Source: DATKFM01 sp963810485
GTDB taxonomy: Bacteria; Pseudomonadota; Alphaproteobacteria; Dongiales; Dongiaceae
DNA length: 64,000 bases
Direction of reading: 5' to 3'
Assembly: GCA_963810485.1 (NCBI GenBank)
Contig: CAWENQ010000007.1
Coordinates: forward strand, 496,001 to 560,000
This document shows, in pieces, positions 27,244-40,213 of this stretch. The notes under the pieces are model-generated. The model made no database searches. It was not told the DNA's origin and saw only the letters and a list, made by a program, of their open reading frames with translations. Each line of letters begins with the position of its first letter. Within the stretch, counting starts at the first letter, position 1. Made by a program: the position numbers and the translations under genes.

Positions 27244-29635
27244 CCCTATCGATGTTCCTCGCCAGGACTTCCCTCTTGCCGACCCTGTTCGCCGTGCTCA
27301 CCACGCCTTCTTTTTCCATCCGCTCAATGATGCGGGCGGCGCGGTTATAGCCGATCTGCAGATAGCGTTGCACGAAGCTTGTCGACGCCTTGCCTTCCCT
27401 GCAGACCAGCGCGACAGCCTGATCGTAGAGGCCGTCGTCTGAACCCTCGCTGAACGTTCCCGCCTCCGGCGGCATTTCTTCTTCGTCGTCCCGGGTGACG
27501 TCATCAATATAGGTAGGCATCCCCTGGTCTTTAAGGAAGCGGACGACAAATTCCACTTCGCGATCGGTCACTAGCGGCCCATGGACGCGGGTGATGCGGC
27601 CGCCATGGGCCATGTAGAGCATGTCGCCCTGGCCCAGGAGCTGCTCTGCCCCGGTTTCGCCCAAAATTGTTCTGCTATCGATCTTCGACGTCACATGGAA
27701 ACTGACCCGCGACGGGAAGTTCGCCTTGATCGTGCCGGTGATGACGTCGACCGACGGCCGCTGAGTCGCCATGATGATATGAATGCCCGCGGCGCGGGCC
27801 ATCTGCGCCAGGCGCTGGATCGCCGCCTCGATATCCTTGCCGGCCACCAGCATCAGGTCCGCCATCTCGTCCACCACCACGACGATGAAGGGCAGGGCAT
27901 CGAGACTCATATTCTCTTCTTCATAGACCGGCGCGCCGCTGTCGGGATCGAATCCTGTCTGCACCTTGCGGGTCAGCACCTCGCCGCTCTCGCGCGCCTG
28001 CGCCACGCGCATGTTGTAGCCCTCGATGTTGCGCACGCCGACTTTCGACATCAGGCGATAGCGCTGCTCCATTTCCCGCACCGTCCATTTCAGCGCCACG
28101 ATCGCCTTGCGCGGATCGGTGACCACGGGCGACAGCAGGTGGGGAATGCCGTCATAGACGGAAAGTTCCAGCATCTTGGGATCGATCATGATGAACTTGC
28201 ACTGATCGGGCGACAGCCGGTAGATCAGCGACAGGATCATGGTGTTGATGGCCACCGACTTGCCCGAGCCGGTGGTGCCGGCGATGAGCAGATGGGGCAT
28301 GCGCGAGAGATCGACGGTGACCGGCGCGCCGCTGATGTCCTTGCCCAGGATCAGAGCCAGCTTCGCCGAAGTGCGCTCGAACTCCGCCGCTTCCAGCAGC
28401 TCGCGCAGAACCACGGTCTCGCGCAGCCGGTTCGGCAGTTCGATGCCGATGACGCTGCGGCCGGGCACCACGGCGATGCGCACGGACACGGCACTCATGC
28501 TGCGCGCCACATCGTCGGCCAGGCCGACGACGCGGCTGGTCTTGGTGCCGGGCGCGGGCTCCAATTCGTACAGCGTGACCACCGGGCCGGGCCGCACCTG
28601 CTGCACCTCGCCCTTGACGCCGAAATCGTCCAGCACGGTTTCCAGCAGGCGCGCGTTCTTCTGCAGGGAGTCGTCGTTGATGCGCTGCTGCCCGTTGCTG
28701 ACCGGCGCCTTGTGCAGCAGGTCGAGCGACGGCAGCGCATAGCGCTCGTTCGGCGTGAGATCCAGCAGGCCTTGTTTGTCCGCAGCCCTGCGCGGCTTCG
28801 CCTTCGCCGGCTTGGTCACCACGGGCGCCGCGCGGCGCTCGGCATTGCGCGGCGGCGGTGCGGCGATCTCCACCTCTTCATCGTCATCGATGTCGTTGCT
28901 CAGCCGCGGCTCGCGATGTTCGGCGCGCTGCACCCGGCTGCGCTCGGCACGCCTTTGTCCCGCTTCCTCGCTGTCGCGATTGCGGAAATGGAGCTTCGCG
29001 AGAAGCCATTGGATCACGGTGCCGGAAGCGCCGACGCCCCGATGCACCTGGCGGCCGAACAGCACATAGGACAAGAGCGGCAATCCCAGGGAGAAGAACA
29101 GCAGCAGCACCGCCAGCGTCAGCGCGATCAGCGCGACGATCGCCGCCGCGAGGCCCGTGCTGCCTGTGAGAAATCCCAGCATCATGTCGCCGGTGGCGCC
29201 GCCCATGCCGCTCACCAGCGGCCAGCCGCTCAGATGGGGCAGTGCCGCCAGCGTCACCGCCAGCATCAGCACCGCCAGCGGCAGCAGCGCGAGGCGCAGC
29301 CAGGTGTGGCCGCGCCAATTGTCCCGCACCGCCTGCCAGCCCCAGGCGATCAGCACCACGCCGATCGCCAGCCCGGCGAGGCCGACACTCTGCAGCACGA
29401 AGTCGCCGGTGATGGCGCCCCATTTGCCCAGCAGATTCCGCACCGGCTCGTCGCTCGCCTTGTTCAGCGAGGGATCGGCGGGATTGAAGGTAACGACGGC
29501 GAGGCAATAGGCGAGCCCGCCGGCCATCAGCAGGATGCCCAGCACTTCCGCCAGGCGCCGCTTGATGAATTCCTTCGCCGCCGGCGGCAGCAGGCGCGTC
29601 TTGCCGGAGAAGGAAATGATGTCGCTCATGGTCAT
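27236..29635 (-). CDS. ftsK: DNA translocase FtsK
   Basis: A 799-residue septal DNA pump. Four or five membrane helices occupy roughly residues 20-190, followed by a charged linker (about 210-300). The motor domain has Walker A in LIAGTTGSGKSVAIN and Walker B in FIVVVVDEMADLM. The C-terminal winged-helix gamma domain (ASTSFVQRYLQIGYNRAARI) reads KOPS-like polarity sequences. It coordinates chromosome dimer resolution and terminus segregation with division. The start overlaps the aminotransferase stop (ATGA). The linker is shorter than in E. coli, as in other alphaproteobacteria. Confidence 0.96.
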   Translation of the reverse strand: MTMSDIISFSGKTRLLPPAAKEFIKRRLAEVLGILLMAGGLAYCLAVVTFNPADPSLNKASDEPVRNLLGKWGAITGDFVLQSVGLAGLAIGVVLIAWGWQAVRDNWRGHTWLRLALLPLAVLMLAVTLAALPHLSGWPLVSGMGGATGDMMLGFLTGSTGLAAAIVALIALTLAVLLLFFSLGLPLLSYVLFGRQVHRGVGASGTVIQWLLAKLHFRNRDSEEAGQRRAERSRVQRAEHREPRLSNDIDDDEEVEIAAPPPRNAERRAAPVVTKPAKAKPRRAADKQGLLDLTPNERYALPSLDLLHKAPVSNGQQRINDDSLQKNARLLETVLDDFGVKGEVQQVRPGPVVTLYELEPAPGTKTSRVVGLADDVARSMSAVSVRIAVVPGRSVIGIELPNRLRETVVLRELLEAAEFERTSAKLALILGKDISGAPVTVDLSRMPHLLIAGTTGSGKSVAINTMILSLIYRLSPDQCKFIMIDPKMLELSVYDGIPHLLSPVVTDPRKAIVALKWTVREMEQRYRLMSKVGVRNIEGYNMRVAQARESGEVLTRKVQTGFDPDSGAPVYEEENMSLDALPFIVVVVDEMADLMLVAGKDIEAAIQRLAQMARAAGIHIIMATQRPSVDVITGTIKANFPSRVSFHVTSKIDSRTILGETGAEQLLGQGDMLYMAHGGRITRVHGPLVTDREVEFVVRFLKDQGMPTYIDDVTRDDEEEMPPEAGTFSEGSDDGLYDQAVALVCREGKASTSFVQRYLQIGYNRAARIIERMEKEGVVSTANRVGKREVLARNIDRDE

Positions 29636-30886
29636 GCTCCCACCCTCGCTTGCGGGCTGGATGAAATTCGCTCGCCGGCATCGGCCAGCGGCATCAGCAC
29701 GTTGGCCAGGCGCTGCAGCGCCGCCGCCGTGGTCGCGGGTTCATGCACCAGCGCCACCCGGATATAGCGCTGGCCCGGATTCTTGCCGCTGCCATCGGCA
29801 CGGGCCATATAGGCGCCAGGCAGCACGCGCAAGGCTGCCTGCGACCATAGCAGCTTTGCCGCCTCTTCGCCGTCGCCGACATCGAGCCATAAGAAAAATC
29901 CGCCGGCCGGCCGGGGCGCGCCGAAGCGCTGGCCCAGGATGCGCTCGGCGGCATCGAAATTGGCGCGGTAGCGGGCGCGGCCCGCTTCCACATGGGCCTC
30001 GTCGCGCCACAGCGCCGTGGACGCGGCGATGATCGGTCCCGGCACGGCGACTCCGCCGTAATTGATCAGCTGGGTCATGCGCTGGATCTGCTTGGCATCG
30101 CCGCAGATGAATCCGCTGCGCAGGCCCGGCGCGCCGGACCGCTTCGACAGGGAATGGAAGACGACGACATGATCGAGGTCGCCGCCCAGCAAAGCGGCCG
30201 CCTCCAGGCTTCCGGCCGGCGGCACGTCGCCATAGATCTCGCCATAGCATTCGTCGAAGGCGACGATGAAATTGTGCCGCCGCGCCGCCGCGATCCAGGC
30301 TTTCAGCAGATCCACCGACGCCACCGAGCCCTGGGGGTTCGCCGGCGAGCAGACATAGGCAAGCGCCGTGCGCGCCAGCACATCATCGGGCACATCCTGC
30401 GGCCGCGGCTGGAATCCATTGGCGATGGTGGAGGACAGGAACACCGGCTCGCCGCCGGCCATCGCCGCCGCACCGGCATAGACGTGATAGAACGGGTTGG
30501 GCATCAGGACGGCAGATCTTTTTCCGTTCCCCGCTTCGGGAACGGCCGAGAGCGCGATCATGAACAGCGCCTCGCGGGTTCCCGCCACCGGCAGGATGTG
30601 CCGGTCGGGATCGATCATGGTTGACGGCAACCGGTAGCGGCGATTCAGCCAGTCCCGCACGGCGGACGCGGAATTCCGCTGTTCCGGGCGCCAGGGGATA
30701 TTTACCCCATTCGCCCGAGTTCCTATCCAGCTCGGCCATGACCATGGGCGGCGGCGCCTGCTGGGGTTCGCCCACCGACAGCAACACCGGATCCAGTCCG
30801 GCCGGCGGTTTCAGGCCGCTCAAAAGGCCGTTCAGCCGGGTGAACGGGTGAAAGCTGGTCAATGCCTCGAGCCGGTCTGCAGCCAT
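29632..30886 (-). pseudogene. Class I/II aminotransferase, DapC-like (single frameshift)
   Basis: A PLP-dependent aminotransferase of about 417 residues, probably succinyl-diaminopimelate transaminase-like (lysine and cell-wall precursor pathway). The N-terminus is in one frame (MAADRLEALTSFHPFTRL, SVGEPQQAPP, GKYPLAPGTAEFR) and the rest in another (VRDWLNRRYRLP, ILPVAGTREALF, CSPANPQGSV, FHSLSKRSGAPGLRSGF with the PLP lysine, RVALVHEP). One extra base near 30668-30672 explains the break; removing it gives 418 codons. This is likely a sequence error. Confidence 0.82.
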
Positions 30887-31154
30887 TCCTGCCGATCGCC
30901 CGCGCCGTTCCGCGCGCAGCGCCCAATTTCTAAAGGAAAACTCGCGAGAATCCCTGGAACCGATTGTACCGGTGGGTGAATCCCGGGACAAGCTTTCCCG
31001 TGCGCGAAATGTTCCCGGCCGGCGGTGGCTCTTCCAGGTCCGGAATCGCAACTGGAGCCCTGTTTCGACCCCTCGCCGGCCCTGCGGCTTTCCCGCCCTG
31101 GACATTGCGCGACCGGGGGCGGAAAGTCGGGACGGGCTGGTCCGGGACCGACAA

Positions 31155-32414
31155 ATGACGGAAAATCAACCGGTTGACGTGGCGATTGCCGGCGGCGGGC
31201 TGGTCGGCCTGACCCTGGGAATCGCCTTGGCCGAGGCGGGGTTGGACGCCGCCGTCATCGACGCCGAGACCCCCGATCACATGACCGGCGACGCCTATGA
31301 CGGCCGCAGCTCCGCCATCGCCTTTGGCTCGCAGCAGGCGCTGGCGGGCATCGGCGTCTGGCGTCACCTGAAGGATGCCGCCCAGCCGATTCTCCATATC
31401 CGGGTGTCCGATGGCGACGGTGCGGGCGGGGTCAGCCGCCTCTTCCTCCATTACGATCATCGCCTGCTGGCCGATCGCCGCGGTCCGCCGCCGCCCCTGG
31501 GCTTCATTGTCGAGAACCGGGAAATCCGCCGCGCCTTGCTGGCCCGCGCAAAGGAACTGCCGCGGCTGCGTCACCTGGCGCCGGCGCGAGTCGCCGGCAC
31601 CGAACGAGGCTTGGGCAATGCAACCCTGCATCTCGCCGACGGCCGCGCCATCGCCGCCAGGGTGCTGGTCGCCGCCGACGGCCGCATGTCGCCGCTGCGT
31701 GCCGAAGCCGGCATCAACGTCACGCAATGGAACTATGCGCAGACCGGCATCGTCTGCACCGTGCATCACGAGTTGCCCCATGAAGGCGTGGCCCATGAGC
31801 ATTTCCTGCCGGCCGGTCCTTTCGCGATGCTGCCGATGGTGCCGCTGGATGGGCAAAACCGTTCTTCCATCGTCTGGACCGAACGCAATGAAATCGCCGG
31901 TGCGATGCTGGCGCTCGATGACGAGACCTTCGGCCTGGAGATGGAGCGTCGCTTCGGTCTCAGCCTCGGACGCCTCAAGCCCGCCAGCCGCCGCTTCGGC
32001 TATCCGCTGTCGCTGTCCCATGCCGACCGCTACGTGGATCACCGGCTGGCGCTGGTGGGCGACGCGGCGCACGCGATCCATCCCATCGCCGGCCAGGGCC
32101 TCAATCTCGGCCTGCGCGATGTGGCGGCGCTGGCGGAATGCATCGTCGATGCCCAGCGCCTCGGCCTGGATCCCGGCCAGTCCACGGCGCTCGAGCGCTA
32201 TGAGCGCTGGCGGCGTTTCGACACCATGGCCCTGATCGCCGTGACCGACAGCCTCAACCGCCTGTTCTCCACCGATCTGGCGCCGGTGCGGCTGGTCCGC
32301 GATCTCGGCCTCGCCGCCGTCAATCAGATCGCGCCGCTGAAGCGCCTGTTCATGCGCCATGCCATGGGCGTGGTCGGCGACCTGCCGCGCCTGGTGCGCG
32401 GCGAACCGCTGTAG
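31155..32414 (+). CDS. UbiH/UbiF-family FAD-dependent ubiquinone hydroxylase
   Basis: A 419-residue flavoprotein monooxygenase that adds a hydroxyl to the ubiquinone ring precursor. It has a Rossmann motif at VAIAGGGLVGLTLG (residues 9-22), RSSAIAFGSQQAL and the second FAD motif ALVGDAAHAIHPIAGQGLNLGLRD (split around residue 300). ATG 31155 is chosen because the FAD strand begins a few residues later; the in-frame upstream extension lacks family features. It diverges from the aminotransferase. Which ring position it hydroxylates cannot be decided here. Confidence 0.9.
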   Translation: MTENQPVDVAIAGGGLVGLTLGIALAEAGLDAAVIDAETPDHMTGDAYDGRSSAIAFGSQQALAGIGVWRHLKDAAQPILHIRVSDGDGAGGVSRLFLHYDHRLLADRRGPPPPLGFIVENREIRRALLARAKELPRLRHLAPARVAGTERGLGNATLHLADGRAIAARVLVAADGRMSPLRAEAGINVTQWNYAQTGIVCTVHHELPHEGVAHEHFLPAGPFAMLPMVPLDGQNRSSIVWTERNEIAGAMLALDDETFGLEMERRFGLSLGRLKPASRRFGYPLSLSHADRYVDHRLALVGDAAHAIHPIAGQGLNLGLRDVAALAECIVDAQRLGLDPGQSTALERYERWRRFDTMALIAVTDSLNRLFSTDLAPVRLVRDLGLAAVNQIAPLKRLFMRHAMGVVGDLPRLVRGEPL

Positions 32415-32553
32415 GCTTCCGCTTTTCCGGCCTATAATGCCCGGTGGAATTCATCCGCCGGTCCTGCAACTTCCTGACATCTGCACCGTTGGAATGGTTG
32501 CGGCAGATCGAAGCAGCCGCGATAGAATTTACGAAGAACAAGCAAGGCAGATC

Positions 32554-33249
32554 ATGAAAGACAGGCTTATAGGATTTCTTGCAGTTGTGCTGTTGACGGG
32601 CGCCGTGGCGTCGCCGGTCCTTGCCGCTTGCAATGCAGCGCCGGGTCCCGCCGTCGACTGGACGAAATGCGACAAGACCAAGCTGGATTTCAGCGGCGTC
32701 GATCTCACGAGCGCCGTCATGAAGAGTGCCGATCTCAGCCGCAGCGATTTTGCCGATGCCGATCTCAGCGGTGCCAATCTCACGGAAGCCACGTTCGCAA
32801 AGGCGCGGCTGGCGGGCGCAAAAGTCGTGGGCGCCGATCTGACGAAGGCGATGTTCGATCGCGCCAACCTCAAGGGCGCCGATTTCTCCAACTCGGTGAT
32901 GGTGAAGACCGAAATGCATCGGGCCGACCTGTCGGGCGCCCGCTTCGCCGGGGCCAACCTGGACAAGGCGGAGTTCGGGCGCGCGATCCTGGGCGGGGCC
33001 GATTTCAGCGGCGCCAATCTGCACGCCGCCTATCTGGCTCGCGCCGACGTCAGGGGTGCGAATTTCGCGGCGGCGGATCTCAGCGATACCGATTTCTACC
33101 GCGCCGATCTGCGCGGCGCCGATTTTTCGCAAGCGCTCCGGCTCGAACAGGAACAGCTCGACGCTACCTGCGGCGACGAGACGACGAAGCTGCCCGCCGG
33201 CCTGACCCCGCCGCCGGAATGGCCCTGCGCCAGCGCCGAGGCGGAGTGA
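32554..33249 (+). CDS. Secreted pentapeptide-repeat protein
   Basis: A 231-residue protein with a signal peptide (MKDRLIGFLAVVLLTGAVA, cleavage near VLA-A). At least 25 pentapeptide repeats of the A(D/N)LXX type (for example ADLSGANLTEATF, ANLKGADFSNS) fill residues 45-205 and would form a right-handed quadrilateral beta-helix. Cysteines near both ends of the mature protein may form disulfides. Periplasmic location is likely; function is unknown. Confidence 0.85.
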   Translation: MKDRLIGFLAVVLLTGAVASPVLAACNAAPGPAVDWTKCDKTKLDFSGVDLTSAVMKSADLSRSDFADADLSGANLTEATFAKARLAGAKVVGADLTKAMFDRANLKGADFSNSVMVKTEMHRADLSGARFAGANLDKAEFGRAILGGADFSGANLHAAYLARADVRGANFAAADLSDTDFYRADLRGADFSQALRLEQEQLDATCGDETTKLPAGLTPPPEWPCASAEAE

Positions 33250-33374
33250 CGGCCGGGCATGCAGGCGTGAATCGGTAGGGCTAAGCGGCCCTCTTGCGCA
33301 GGCGGATTTGATGCTATGCTCGGTGCGCTGTCCCAAATGCCCCGCCGAACATCAACAGCCTCAAAGCCCGTCCC

Positions 33375-33851
33375 ATGACCACACCGAAGCCGCCCGCCTT
33401 CGATCCCGCCGATATGACCGAGAGTAACGCCACCGGCTATCCGGAGCCTTACCGCGCAGCGGCGGCCAAGCGATTCAACCGCCGCCTTGGGGCGCATGCC
33501 GGCTTGAAAAATTTCGGCGTCAACATCACGCGCATCGTGCCCGGAGGGCAGTCCTCCTATCGCCATGCCCACAGCACCCAGGACGAGTTCGTCTATGTGC
33601 TGTCTGGCGAAGCTGTGCTGGAGACGAATGGCGGGGCGCAGATCCTCGGTCCGGGTATGTGCGCCGGATTTCCTGCCGGCACCGGCGATGCCCACCGCTT
33701 CCTCAACCGCACCGACGCCGACGTGCTGCTGCTGGTGGTCGGCGACAAGAGCGCCAATGACGAGGTGACCTATCCCGATATCGACATGCATGGCAGGCTC
33801 GGCGCCGATGGAAAATTTTCCTTCACCCGCAAGGACGGATCGTCCTTCTAG
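33375..33851 (+). CDS. Cupin-domain protein
   Basis: A 158-residue single-cupin protein. Motif 1 is visible as YRHAHSTQDEFVYVLSGEAVLE and motif 2 as AGFPAGTGDAHRFLNRT; the histidines and glutamate of the first motif are the usual metal ligands. Such proteins are sugar-binding, isomerase or dioxygenase-like, and nothing specific is implied. It lies 15 bases before the HAD gene. Confidence 0.85.
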   Translation: MTTPKPPAFDPADMTESNATGYPEPYRAAAAKRFNRRLGAHAGLKNFGVNITRIVPGGQSSYRHAHSTQDEFVYVLSGEAVLETNGGAQILGPGMCAGFPAGTGDAHRFLNRTDADVLLLVVGDKSANDEVTYPDIDMHGRLGADGKFSFTRKDGSSF

Positions 33852-33866
33852 GTAGCACCCCCGCCC

Positions 33867-34625
33867 GTGGACGGAATTTCCCTGGTCATCTTCGATTGCG
33901 ACGGCGTGCTGATCGACAGCGAGATGATCAGCGCCACCGTGCTGATGCAGCAGCTGCAGGCCGAGGGCATCGACGTCGATCTCGCCTATCTGTTCGAACA
34001 TTGCCTGGGCCGCAGCTTCGCGACCGTCGCCGAGACGGTGACCCAAAGCTCCGGCCGCGACCTGCCGCGGGAGTTCGAGGCCCGTTACCGCGAAGCCTTG
34101 CTGCAGCGGTTCGAATCGGAACTCAAGCCGATGCCCGGTGCGGCCGATGTGCTGGCGGCGCTGCGGGTGCCGGCCTGTATCGCCACCAGCAGCGGCACCG
34201 AGCGGGCGCAGCGCTCCCTGGCCATCGCCGGCTTCGGCCATGGCAACGGCAAGCGGCGCAAGCTCTTCACCGGCTCCATGGTCAAGCGCGGCAAGCCGGC
34301 GCCGGACCTGTTCCTGCTGGCCGCCAATTGCATGCGGGTGCTGCCGGGGGAATGCCTTGTCATCGAGGACAGCGACATGGGCGTGCAGGCGGCGCGGGCG
34401 GCCGGCATGCAGGTCTGGCGCTTCACCGGCGGCAGCCACTTCGCCGCCGGCTACCGCACCGGCCCCCAGGCAGCGCGCGCCGATCGGGAACTGTCCAGCA
34501 TGGCCCAGTTCTTTCGGGGGTATGAGGGACTGGGGCGTGTGATTGGGGGCAATCGCCTGACTGGAGTTATGTCAGAGCTCGCCGAGCAATCTCGAGGCAT
34601 GCCAAAAATTTCCCTCTCCCCTTGA
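33867..34625 (+). CDS. HAD-superfamily hydrolase (beta-phosphoglucomutase-like)
   Basis: A 252-residue phosphatase/phosphomutase. The nucleophile D10 and acid/base D12 are in VIFDCDGVLIDSE, motif II is ATSSGTERA, the motif III lysine is in KRGKPAPDLFL, and motif IV is VIEDSDMGVQAARAAGM. GTG 33867 follows the cupin gene closely. The last ~20 codons leave the family's usual C-terminus, and the stop codon lies inside the inverted-repeat element at 34612-34816, so the tail is probably repeat-derived. Confidence 0.86.
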   Translation: MDGISLVIFDCDGVLIDSEMISATVLMQQLQAEGIDVDLAYLFEHCLGRSFATVAETVTQSSGRDLPREFEARYREALLQRFESELKPMPGAADVLAALRVPACIATSSGTERAQRSLAIAGFGHGNGKRRKLFTGSMVKRGKPAPDLFLLAANCMRVLPGECLVIEDSDMGVQAARAAGMQVWRFTGGSHFAAGYRTGPQAARADRELSSMAQFFRGYEGLGRVIGGNRLTGVMSELAEQSRGMPKISLSP

Positions 34626-34816
34626 GGGAGAGGGGTAGGGGTGAGGGGTTTCGCGCGTGAGCGCGCAGCGAATCCATTTCCGCAACTCACGCTCAAACGA
34701 TTGCGGCAAAACCTGCATTCCTGACACAGCACTCGGTTGAGATAATCGGCTTGATGTCGCGCTGCCGCGCTGCAGACCCCTCACCCCCTGCCCCCTCTCC
34801 CTCAAGGGGAGAGGGG
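34612..34816. repeat. CCCTC-type inverted-repeat element, copy 2
   Basis: The left end is a CCCTCTCCCC/GGGAGAGGGG hairpin followed by TAGGGGTGAGGGG (34612-34648). The right end (34777-34816) is its inverse, CCCCTCACCCCCTG followed by CCCTCTCCC and GGGGAGAGGGG. About 130 bases of unrelated sequence lie between. It is nearly identical at its ends to copy 3 at 44489. The element supplies the stop codon of the HAD gene. Confidence 0.82.
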
Positions 34817-34921
34817 AGATTATCCTGTTCCATCCGCCACTGCACCCGGCATCAACAGACACAGGCTTTTCATTCCCGCACTCACGGGTCTATGTTTCCG
34901 GCCCTCACGGGGAGTGACCAG

Positions 34922-35875
34922 ATGGCCCGAAAGCCTGACTCTGAAGCCGACAGGCTGGATGACGCCGCGCGCGCGGGCTGGCTCTATTACATCGCCGGCA
35001 ATACCCAGGACGAAATCGCCCGCAAGCTGGGCGTGAGCCGGCAGACGGCGCAAAGGCTGGTGTCGCTCTCGGTCAGCGAAAAGCTGATCAAGGTGCGGCT
35101 CGATCATCCGATCAGCCACTGCCTGGAATTGTCGGAGCGGCTGAAATCCGTCTACGGCTTCGAGATCTGCGAAGTCGTTCCCGCCGATCCCGAATCCGAT
35201 TCTACGACCATCGGCGTAGCCGAGGTGGCGGCGGCCGCGCTGGAACGCTATCTCGTATCGCAGCATCCGATCATCGTCGCCATGGGCACCGGCCGCATGA
35301 TGCGCGCCATGGCCGAGCAGATGACGCCGATGGATTGTCCGCAGCACAAGGTCGTGTCGCTGGTCGGCAATATCGCGCCCGATGGCTCGGCGTCGCAGTA
35401 CGACGTGGTCAGCCGTATCGCCGATGCGGTGAAGGCGCCGCACTATCCGATGCCGCTGCCGGTCATCGCCACCACGTCCCACGAACGGGCATTGCTGCTG
35501 TCGCAACAGCCGCTGCGCAACGTCATCGAGCTGGCCCACCAGGCCGACATCACCTTCGTCGGCGTCGGCAGCATCGGCGACGACGCACCGCTGCTGCGCG
35601 ACGGATTCGTCAAGCCCGACGAGATGCGCGCCCTGGTGAAGGCCGGCGGCGTCGGCGAGATCATCGGCTGGGCCTTCGATGGCGACGGACAGCTCATCGA
35701 CGGCCTGACCAACGACCGGGTGCTGAGCGTGCCGCTGCAGCAGCCGGTGCGCCGCCGCGTCATCGGCGTGGCCATGGCGCCGTCGCGCCTGCGGGCGATT
35801 CGCGGCGCGCTGCGCGGCAAACTGCTCAACGGCCTGATCACCAACGAACTGATGGCTGAGCGTTTGCTGAAATAA
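34922..35875 (+). CDS. smoC: SorC-family transcriptional regulator of the polyol operon (SmoC-like)
   Basis: A 317-residue regulator. The N-terminal HTH reads GNTQDEIARKLGVSRQTAQRLV (about 30-50), followed by the SorC sugar-binding domain with VAMGTGRMMRAMAE, VSLVGNIAPDG and FVGVGSIGDDAPL. SorC proteins bind phosphosugars or polyols and repress or activate adjacent catabolic operons. ATG 34922 has GGGGAG upstream. It precedes the smo transport genes by 173 bases, as smoC does in Rhodobacter sphaeroides. Confidence 0.88.
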   Translation: MARKPDSEADRLDDAARAGWLYYIAGNTQDEIARKLGVSRQTAQRLVSLSVSEKLIKVRLDHPISHCLELSERLKSVYGFEICEVVPADPESDSTTIGVAEVAAAALERYLVSQHPIIVAMGTGRMMRAMAEQMTPMDCPQHKVVSLVGNIAPDGSASQYDVVSRIADAVKAPHYPMPLPVIATTSHERALLLSQQPLRNVIELAHQADITFVGVGSIGDDAPLLRDGFVKPDEMRALVKAGGVGEIIGWAFDGDGQLIDGLTNDRVLSVPLQQPVRRRVIGVAMAPSRLRAIRGALRGKLLNGLITNELMAERLLK

Positions 35876-35903
35876 ATGGCGAATGCTCAGCGGCGGATAA
35901 TAA

Positions 35904-35954
35904 TTACATATCAGCATGTAAGCCGCCAAGTTACGCTGTAATGCTGCATTGCAG
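35904..35954 (+). promoter_or_regulatory. Candidate SorC operators upstream of the polyol operon
   Basis: Two inverted repeats lie between the regulator and the first transport gene: TTACAT/ATGTAA with a 6-base spacer (35904-35921) and CTGTAATGC/GCATTGCAG around a single T (35936-35954, one mismatch). Their position fits binding by the SorC-type regulator. A strong GGAGGAGG ribosome-binding site precedes the ATG at 36049. Confidence 0.5.
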
Positions 35955-36048
35955 CGACGAATCTCGATTGACTCGGCCGCCCTTCCTGCCTGTGTATATG
36001 CCCTACAAGTTGGCAAAAGCTCACAATGAGCTCATGGGAGGAGGACAT

Positions 36049-37365
<1,317 letters not shown>

Positions 37366-37479
37366 GCCATACCTCCCATGGAACTCGACTGCCCGGTGCC
37401 AGCCGGGCAGTCATTTCTCCCAGGGAGATTACGCCGGGACGTCTCTCCACCTGATCCAGCTTCGCGAGGCTTTGAAGCC

Positions 37480-38349
37480 ATGGCGACGCAACAAACGCGG
37501 CATCGTCGGCAGGCTGGCGGTCGCGCCCTCGGTCGTGGCGCTGTTCCTGTGGATGATCGTGCCGCTGGGCATGACCATCTGGTTCTCGCTCCTGCGCTAC
37601 AATCTTCTCGATCCCGGCAATGAGAGCCTTCGCCGGGCTCCTCAACTACCAGTATTTCCTGACCGACCCCGCCTTCTTCTCGGCGCTCGGCAACTACGCT
37701 GAAGCTGGTCGGCGCGGTGCTGGTCATCAGCATCGTCGGCGGCACGCTGCTGGCGCTGCTGCTCGATCAGCCGATCTTCGGCCGCAACATCGTGCGCCTC
37801 ATGGTGATCGCGCCGTTCTTCGTCATGCCGACGGTGAGCGCGCTGGTGTGGAAGAACATGCTGATGCATCCGGTGTCCGGCTTCTTCGCCTGGATGATGA
37901 AATCGGTCGGGCTGCAGCCGATCGACTGGTTCGCCGCATGCGCCGCTGACGGCCATCATCATCATGGTGGCCTGGCAATGGCTGCCCTTCGCCACGCTGA
38001 TCCTGCTCACCGCCATCCAGTCGCTCGATGAGGAGCAGAAGGAAGCGGCCGAGATGGACGGCACGCCGCCGCTCTCCTACTTCTTCTACATCGTGCTGCC
38101 GCATCTGGCGCGGCCGATCACCGTCGTCATCCTGATCGAGACCATCTTCCTGCTGAACGTCTTCGCGGAGATCTACGTCACCGGCACGCGGCGGCCCGCG
38201 CCGGCAACCTGCCCTATCTCGTCTATTCCCAGGCGCTGCTGCAATTCGATATCGGCGGCGCCTCGGCCGGCGGCATCGTCGCGGTCGTGCTTGCCAACAT
38301 CGTGGCCTTCTTCCTGGTCCGGATGATCGGCAAGAACCTGGAGGGCTGA
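37480..38349 (+). pseudogene. smoF: Polyol ABC transporter permease (SmoF-like; frameshifted)
   Basis: A membrane permease of the MalF type, about 287 residues when extra bases at about 37489, 37625, 37695, 37939 and one shift near 38190 are corrected. Visible segments are GIVGRLAVAPSVVALFLWMI, VISIVGGTLLALLLDQPIF, WQWLPFATLILLTAIQSLDE and the EAA loop EEQKEAAEMDGTPPLSYFFY, ending ANIVAFFLVRMIGKNLEG. It forms the channel with the SmoG-like subunit. Confidence 0.8.
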
Positions 38350-38353
38350 GACC

Positions 38354-39190
<837 letters not shown>

Positions 39191-39200
39191 ACGGGACTGA

Positions 39201-40209
<1,009 letters not shown>

Positions 40210-40213
<4 letters not shown>

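Noticed and set aside
27581..29767. 728-codon plus-strand frame opposite ftsK
   Set aside because: It is a histidine-, glutamine- and arginine-rich antisense shadow of a clearly conserved FtsK gene in GC-rich DNA.
30930..32360. 476-codon minus-strand frame
   Set aside because: Shadow of ubiH, whose FAD motifs on the plus strand are complete.
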